Below the pieces are notes generated by a model, which was not told the origin of the DNA, did no database searches, and saw only the letters and a list, made by a program, of their open reading frames with translations. From Bacillota bacterium (GTDB lineage: Bacteria > Bacillota > Clostridia > Oscillospirales > Acutalibacteraceae): a stretch of DNA of 16,737 nt. The DNA lies in contig JAEZFF010000013.1 of NCBI GenBank assembly GCA_023417635.1, forward strand, positions 1-16,737, given 5' to 3'. This document shows, one piece after another, positions 14,417 to 16,737 of this stretch (positions are counted from its first letter, which is position 1; every line of letters begins with the position of its first letter). The position numbers and the translations under genes are program-made.

Positions 14417-15085
14417 TTAGGCGAGCAGACCTTTTTTATAGAGAATTCGGGAAACGACAAGCGTAAACAGTACGCCGACCGGAACCATGATGCCGACGGT
14501 ATTCGCGTTGATTGAGGGAACAAAAATAAACAGAAGCAGCATGAGAATGATCGGTGCAATGGAAATCCTCCAGTTCCTGGAGATAAACACGACGCCGAGT
14601 CCGCCGAAGAGAGCAGGGATGATCTGCGCAAAGGCGGGAACCAGCGCAGGCGAATTCAACACCGGTGTAATGGGTGTGATCAGAACGACGCCCAGGATGA
14701 TAATGATTGTAGTCACAATGCTCGAAACAGCGATGGCGATGGTGGAAATGACTTCACCCTCCTCGCTGTTTGCTTTTACGTTGTTCTGCTCAAGTGCGTT
14801 TAGCGCGACCGGAAGCTTCAGATTGGAAATGTTGCCGGTCACGAAGGAAAGGTATGAACCTCCCGCACCGAGCATTGGGATGTAAGTAAAAGTTTCTACG
14901 ACGCCGACGGCCCAGTACATGGGTGCCGTGGAGAGAAGGCCGATTACGAAACCGTGCCAGTCCGGGGAGGTGTGAAAGGCCATGCCAACCGCAATGGGGA
15001 ACAGCATCAAAATAGCCATGACAGAGAAATTCCAGATTTTGCCGTAACGGTGAACCGAATCCATATAAGATAATTTCTTTTCCAT
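14417..15085 (-). CDS. Multi-pass membrane protein, partner of the DUF5058 protein
   Basis: The 222 residues hold about five or six hydrophobic segments: near 20-36 (FSVMAILMLFPIAVGMAF), 45-60, 65-80, 120-145 (IAIAVSSIVTTIIIILGVVLI), 155-170 and 177-215. There is a short charged N-terminus (MEKKLSYMDSVHRYGK) and a soluble loop near 100-110 (EQNNVKANSEEGE). No catalytic motif is seen. The ATG at 15085 lies 14 nt after the DUF5058 stop with AGAGG in between, so the two are translationally linked and probably form one membrane complex. I recall such a small membrane protein regularly beside DUF5058 genes, but the function is unknown. The stop lies 9 nt from the IS110 insertion, which now cuts it off from the M20 gene. 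Confidence 0.8.
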   Translation of the reverse strand: MEKKLSYMDSVHRYGKIWNFSVMAILMLFPIAVGMAFHTSPDWHGFVIGLLSTAPMYWAVGVVETFTYIPMLGAGGSYLSFVTGNISNLKLPVALNALEQNNVKANSEEGEVISTIAIAVSSIVTTIIIILGVVLITPITPVLNSPALVPAFAQIIPALFGGLGVVFISRNWRISIAPIILMLLLFIFVPSINANTVGIMVPVGVLFTLVVSRILYKKGLLA

Positions 15086-15099
15086 AATTCAGTACCTCT

Positions 15100-15837
15100 T
15101 CAGGACAGGCAGTCGGTCAGGGGAATTGCGCTTGCCATGCCGGCGATAAGACTGATGGGCAACGCGTAATCTGAGATCCAGTGCCATTTGAGCTTTTTCA
15201 CGAGAAGACCCGCAAGGCACATCACGACCGCGGAGACCGCCATCACACAAACAGGGATCAACCCGGAGGTATTCCCGCGAAAGACAGAGGAAAAATTGCT
15301 GAATATGTAGCCAAGGAATGCGGAAATCATGCCGGTAAACATGGAAGCGGAAAAAATATCACTCCATTTTTTATCGCGGTTTTCCATGCTAATCATGCCG
15401 TTCTGCATTCGCCGACAGACGACCGGCACCAGCCAAATACCCACCATGATGCCGATGGTCATGACGGAAGCTATGGTTACGTACTGCGCTGCCGAGAGAA
15501 AAGAGACCTGCCCGAAAATGAGTCCCATGGCATTTTCGGCATTGGTAGCAGCAATGGTTTCATACGAAAGCGACCCAACTACGCTGAGGCGCAGCCATGG
15601 CAGAGGCAGACCGAGGTCTTTTGCCAGCGTAATAACGCCGATCACGATGGCCACAGCGGGCGCAATCGTGAACACTCCGGCGGTCACCGCAGTTTTCTTG
15701 AGTTTCTCTTTTCCCATGCCGAGCTGAATGCCGCGTTTCCAGGCCCGTACAAGGAAAAATACGGATTGCGCGAGCACCGCCAGAATCGCGATGCCGGCCA
15801 GCAGAAACAGGATCGGACTGTTGATGTTGAATGGCAA
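15100..15837 (-). CDS. DUF5058 family membrane protein, possible transporter subunit
   Basis: The 245 residues have about six or seven membrane segments. The family-like N-terminal half includes ILFLLAGIAILAVLAQSVFF, then LVRAWKRGIQLGMGKEKLKK, FTIAPAVAIVIGVITLAKDL and LGLPLPWLRLSVVGSLSYE. The start is TTG at 15837, with GGAGGA 7 nt upstream; a nearby ATG is out of frame. It is the first gene of the unit, followed after 14 nt by the second membrane gene and, before the IS110 insertion, by the M20 peptidase. With that peptidase a role in importing small peptides or acylated amino acids is plausible but unproven. A weak promoter is visible at 15875-15903. Confidence 0.82.
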   Translation of the reverse strand: MPFNINSPILFLLAGIAILAVLAQSVFFLVRAWKRGIQLGMGKEKLKKTAVTAGVFTIAPAVAIVIGVITLAKDLGLPLPWLRLSVVGSLSYETIAATNAENAMGLIFGQVSFLSAAQYVTIASVMTIGIMVGIWLVPVVCRRMQNGMISMENRDKKWSDIFSASMFTGMISAFLGYIFSNFSSVFRGNTSGLIPVCVMAVSAVVMCLAGLLVKKLKWHWISDYALPISLIAGMASAIPLTDCLS

Positions 15838-15874
15838 AATGCATTCCTCCGTTTTCCAAATTTCATCTCTTTAT

Positions 15875-15903
15875 ATCATATTCCTTTCCGAATGTGTCTG
15901 CAA
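15875..15903 (-). promoter_or_regulatory. Possible promoter of the DUF5058 operon
   Basis: On the minus strand, -10 TATGAT (15880-15875, 5 of 6) and a weak -35 TTGCAG (15903-15898, 3 of 6) are separated by 17 nt, about 40 nt upstream of the TTG start. Only the -10 is convincing. Confidence 0.35.
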
Positions 15904-16024
15904 GCAGTGTCTGAATATCGCCCGTGCTACGTTTGAAGAAAGCACTGCAATTCTGGTGTTTTGCTTTTCCTCAAAGCCTTTTGGTGGTATGATAAATTGA
16001 AAACTGTACCGATGGGAGACATGA

Positions 16025-16177
16025 AATGCTGTATTTGAAAGCAAATATAATGAGGGCGCGCATGAAAGAATTCTAAAACGTCTTGCAAAACAAACCGGGA
16101 AAAGTTTCCCGGCTACGCATAATATAGTGAAAATTGTATGTGAAACGGTAACCGCCAATTACATCGTCACAGTGTAA
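16025..16177 (+). pseudogene. Possible coding remnant, 50 codons without a start
   Basis: An open frame between TGA and TAA reads as a natural-looking protein tail (FESKYNEGAHERILKRLAK, then SFPATHNIVKIVC, ending in TANYIVTV). It has no ATG, and I recognise no family. Composition and periodicity suggest the 3' end of a lost gene rather than random sequence. This is a weak call. Confidence 0.25.
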
Positions 16178-16599
16178 AGAGTTCCTTACTCGGAATATAG
16201 CAAGTACAGAGAAGACTCGTTACTAGAATCGAATTTTGCATAATGAGTAGAGAGTTATCCGAAGTTAGGCGCAAAAAAAACGCCCAGCCCCAGTAAAGAG
16301 CAAGAGCGTTCTGTAAAAGCAAGGCTGCGCATAACTTCGGATAATTCCATAGCACGAAACCGTCGACACAAGATCGCACCGGCTCTACGCTGTTATGCGG
16401 CGTTGCCCTAAGACAAACCTGAAAGTAGTTTGTTAATCAGTAGCCTTGCATTCATGAAAACGATCATTAATAAATAATGGCAACTCGGCACTCCGGAAAA
16501 TTTTGTGTAAATTTGAATTCAGTTCAGACAAAAACTTGAGTAGTTTTTTGATTTACAACGTGAATCAAAGGAATGGATTTGCCTCTGATTGTCTTTCTT
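16178..16599. other. Non-coding stretch with repeats
   Basis: I see no supported gene in these 422 bases. They contain the paired inverted repeat at 16254-16345 and a 10-bp hairpin TTTGATTTAC-AAC-GTGAATCAAA (16547-16569, one wobble) in the flank of the IS256-type remnant. Confidence 0.5.
16254..16345. repeat. 20-bp inverted repeats flanking 52 bp, MITE-like
   Basis: GTTATCCGAAGTTAGGCGCA (16254-16273) and the reverse complement of 16326-16345 agree at 18 of 20 positions. The interior has AACGC...GCGTT complementarity, so the whole could fold as one long hairpin. It resembles a minimal transposon end pair or a recombinase site pair. No matching transposase is in the window. Confidence 0.6.
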
Positions 16600-16655
16600 C
16601 CTCAAAGCTACCGAGGTATGCACGCGAAGCGTGAATGGCCGAGGCAACTTTGAGG
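16600..16655 (-). terminator. Hairpin downstream of the IS256-type transposase
   Basis: CCTCAAAG (16600-16607) pairs with CTTTGAGG (16648-16655), and an inner CACGC-GAA-GCGTG stem (16621-16633) sits in the loop, giving a stacked or branched hairpin about 20 nt past the transposase stop. No clear U-run follows, so the terminator role is inferred from position. Confidence 0.4.
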
Positions 16656-16676
16656 AAATTCTAAATTCAAGGCAAA

Positions 16677-16737
16677 TCAGCCTACCTGCCGGTTGGAAAA
16701 CAGGATGTTCAGTTGGTTCAGAACCATGTCCCAGTTT
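16677..16737 (-). CDS. IS256/Mutator-family transposase, C-terminal end (runs off the window)
   Basis: The 19 C-terminal codons visible read NWDMVLNQLNILFSNRQVG before TGA at 16679-16677. They resemble the conserved Mutator/IS256 ending (NW...L.QL.I.F..R). The rest lies beyond the right edge, so completeness is unknown. The identification rests on a short stretch. Confidence 0.55.
   Translation of the reverse strand, partial: NWDMVLNQLNILFSNRQVG

Noticed and set aside
1..16737. CRISPR array, tRNA or rRNA genes
   Set aside because: No regularly spaced direct repeats and no tRNA- or rRNA-like conserved segments were seen on either strand.

Overview
The window looks like a piece of a spore-forming, low- to mid-GC Firmicute chromosome, most likely a clostridial/Oscillospiraceae-type organism. 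The reasons are a clostridial-style spore photoproduct lyase, strong AGGAGG-like ribosome binding sites, GTG/TTG starts, sigma-A style promoters with 17-bp spacers, and a secreted nucleotidase carrying C-terminal repeats of a kind I associate with that group. The placement is inference; no rRNA or tRNA gene is present to fix it.

Layout. 1-2925: a type I restriction HsdR subunit that has lost its N-terminus and whose 3' end runs into an IS21 element. 2861-5171: the IS21-family element (istA/istB, minus strand) with repeated sub-terminal motifs. 5180-6230: a graveyard holding a broken ABC-transporter ATPase and a frameshifted IS3-family transposase. 6274-7272: splB (UV repair in germinating spores). 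7393-9869: promoter, secreted 5'-nucleotidase/UshA-type metallophosphatase with two Cys-containing repeats, and a strong terminator. 10026-11672 (minus): metY (O-acetylhomoserine sulfhydrylase) behind a consensus promoter, a 39-residue Met/Cys-rich leader peptide and an intrinsic terminator. 11758-12039: IS630-like transposase scrap. 12043-15837 (minus): a DUF5058 membrane protein, a second membrane protein and a membrane-anchored M20 peptidase, which look like one operon split by a 915-bp IS110-derived element (13493-14407). 15838-16737: mostly non-coding, with an inverted-repeat element, hairpins and the 3' end of an IS256-type transposase at the window edge.

Two points stand out. First, the metY leader has every part of a ribosome-mediated attenuator (promoter, SD, leader peptide with 8 Met/Cys in 10 codons, short gap, terminator, then metY). 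I see no S-box or Met T-box motif, which are the usual controls of Firmicute methionine genes. Second, the IS110 remnant keeps the non-coding segment where bridge RNA is expected. Removing it between CT dinucleotides restores a perfect ribosome binding site and a 22-bp intergenic spacing in the DUF5058/partner/M20 operon, and short parts of the non-coding segment match the reconstructed target and donor junctions.
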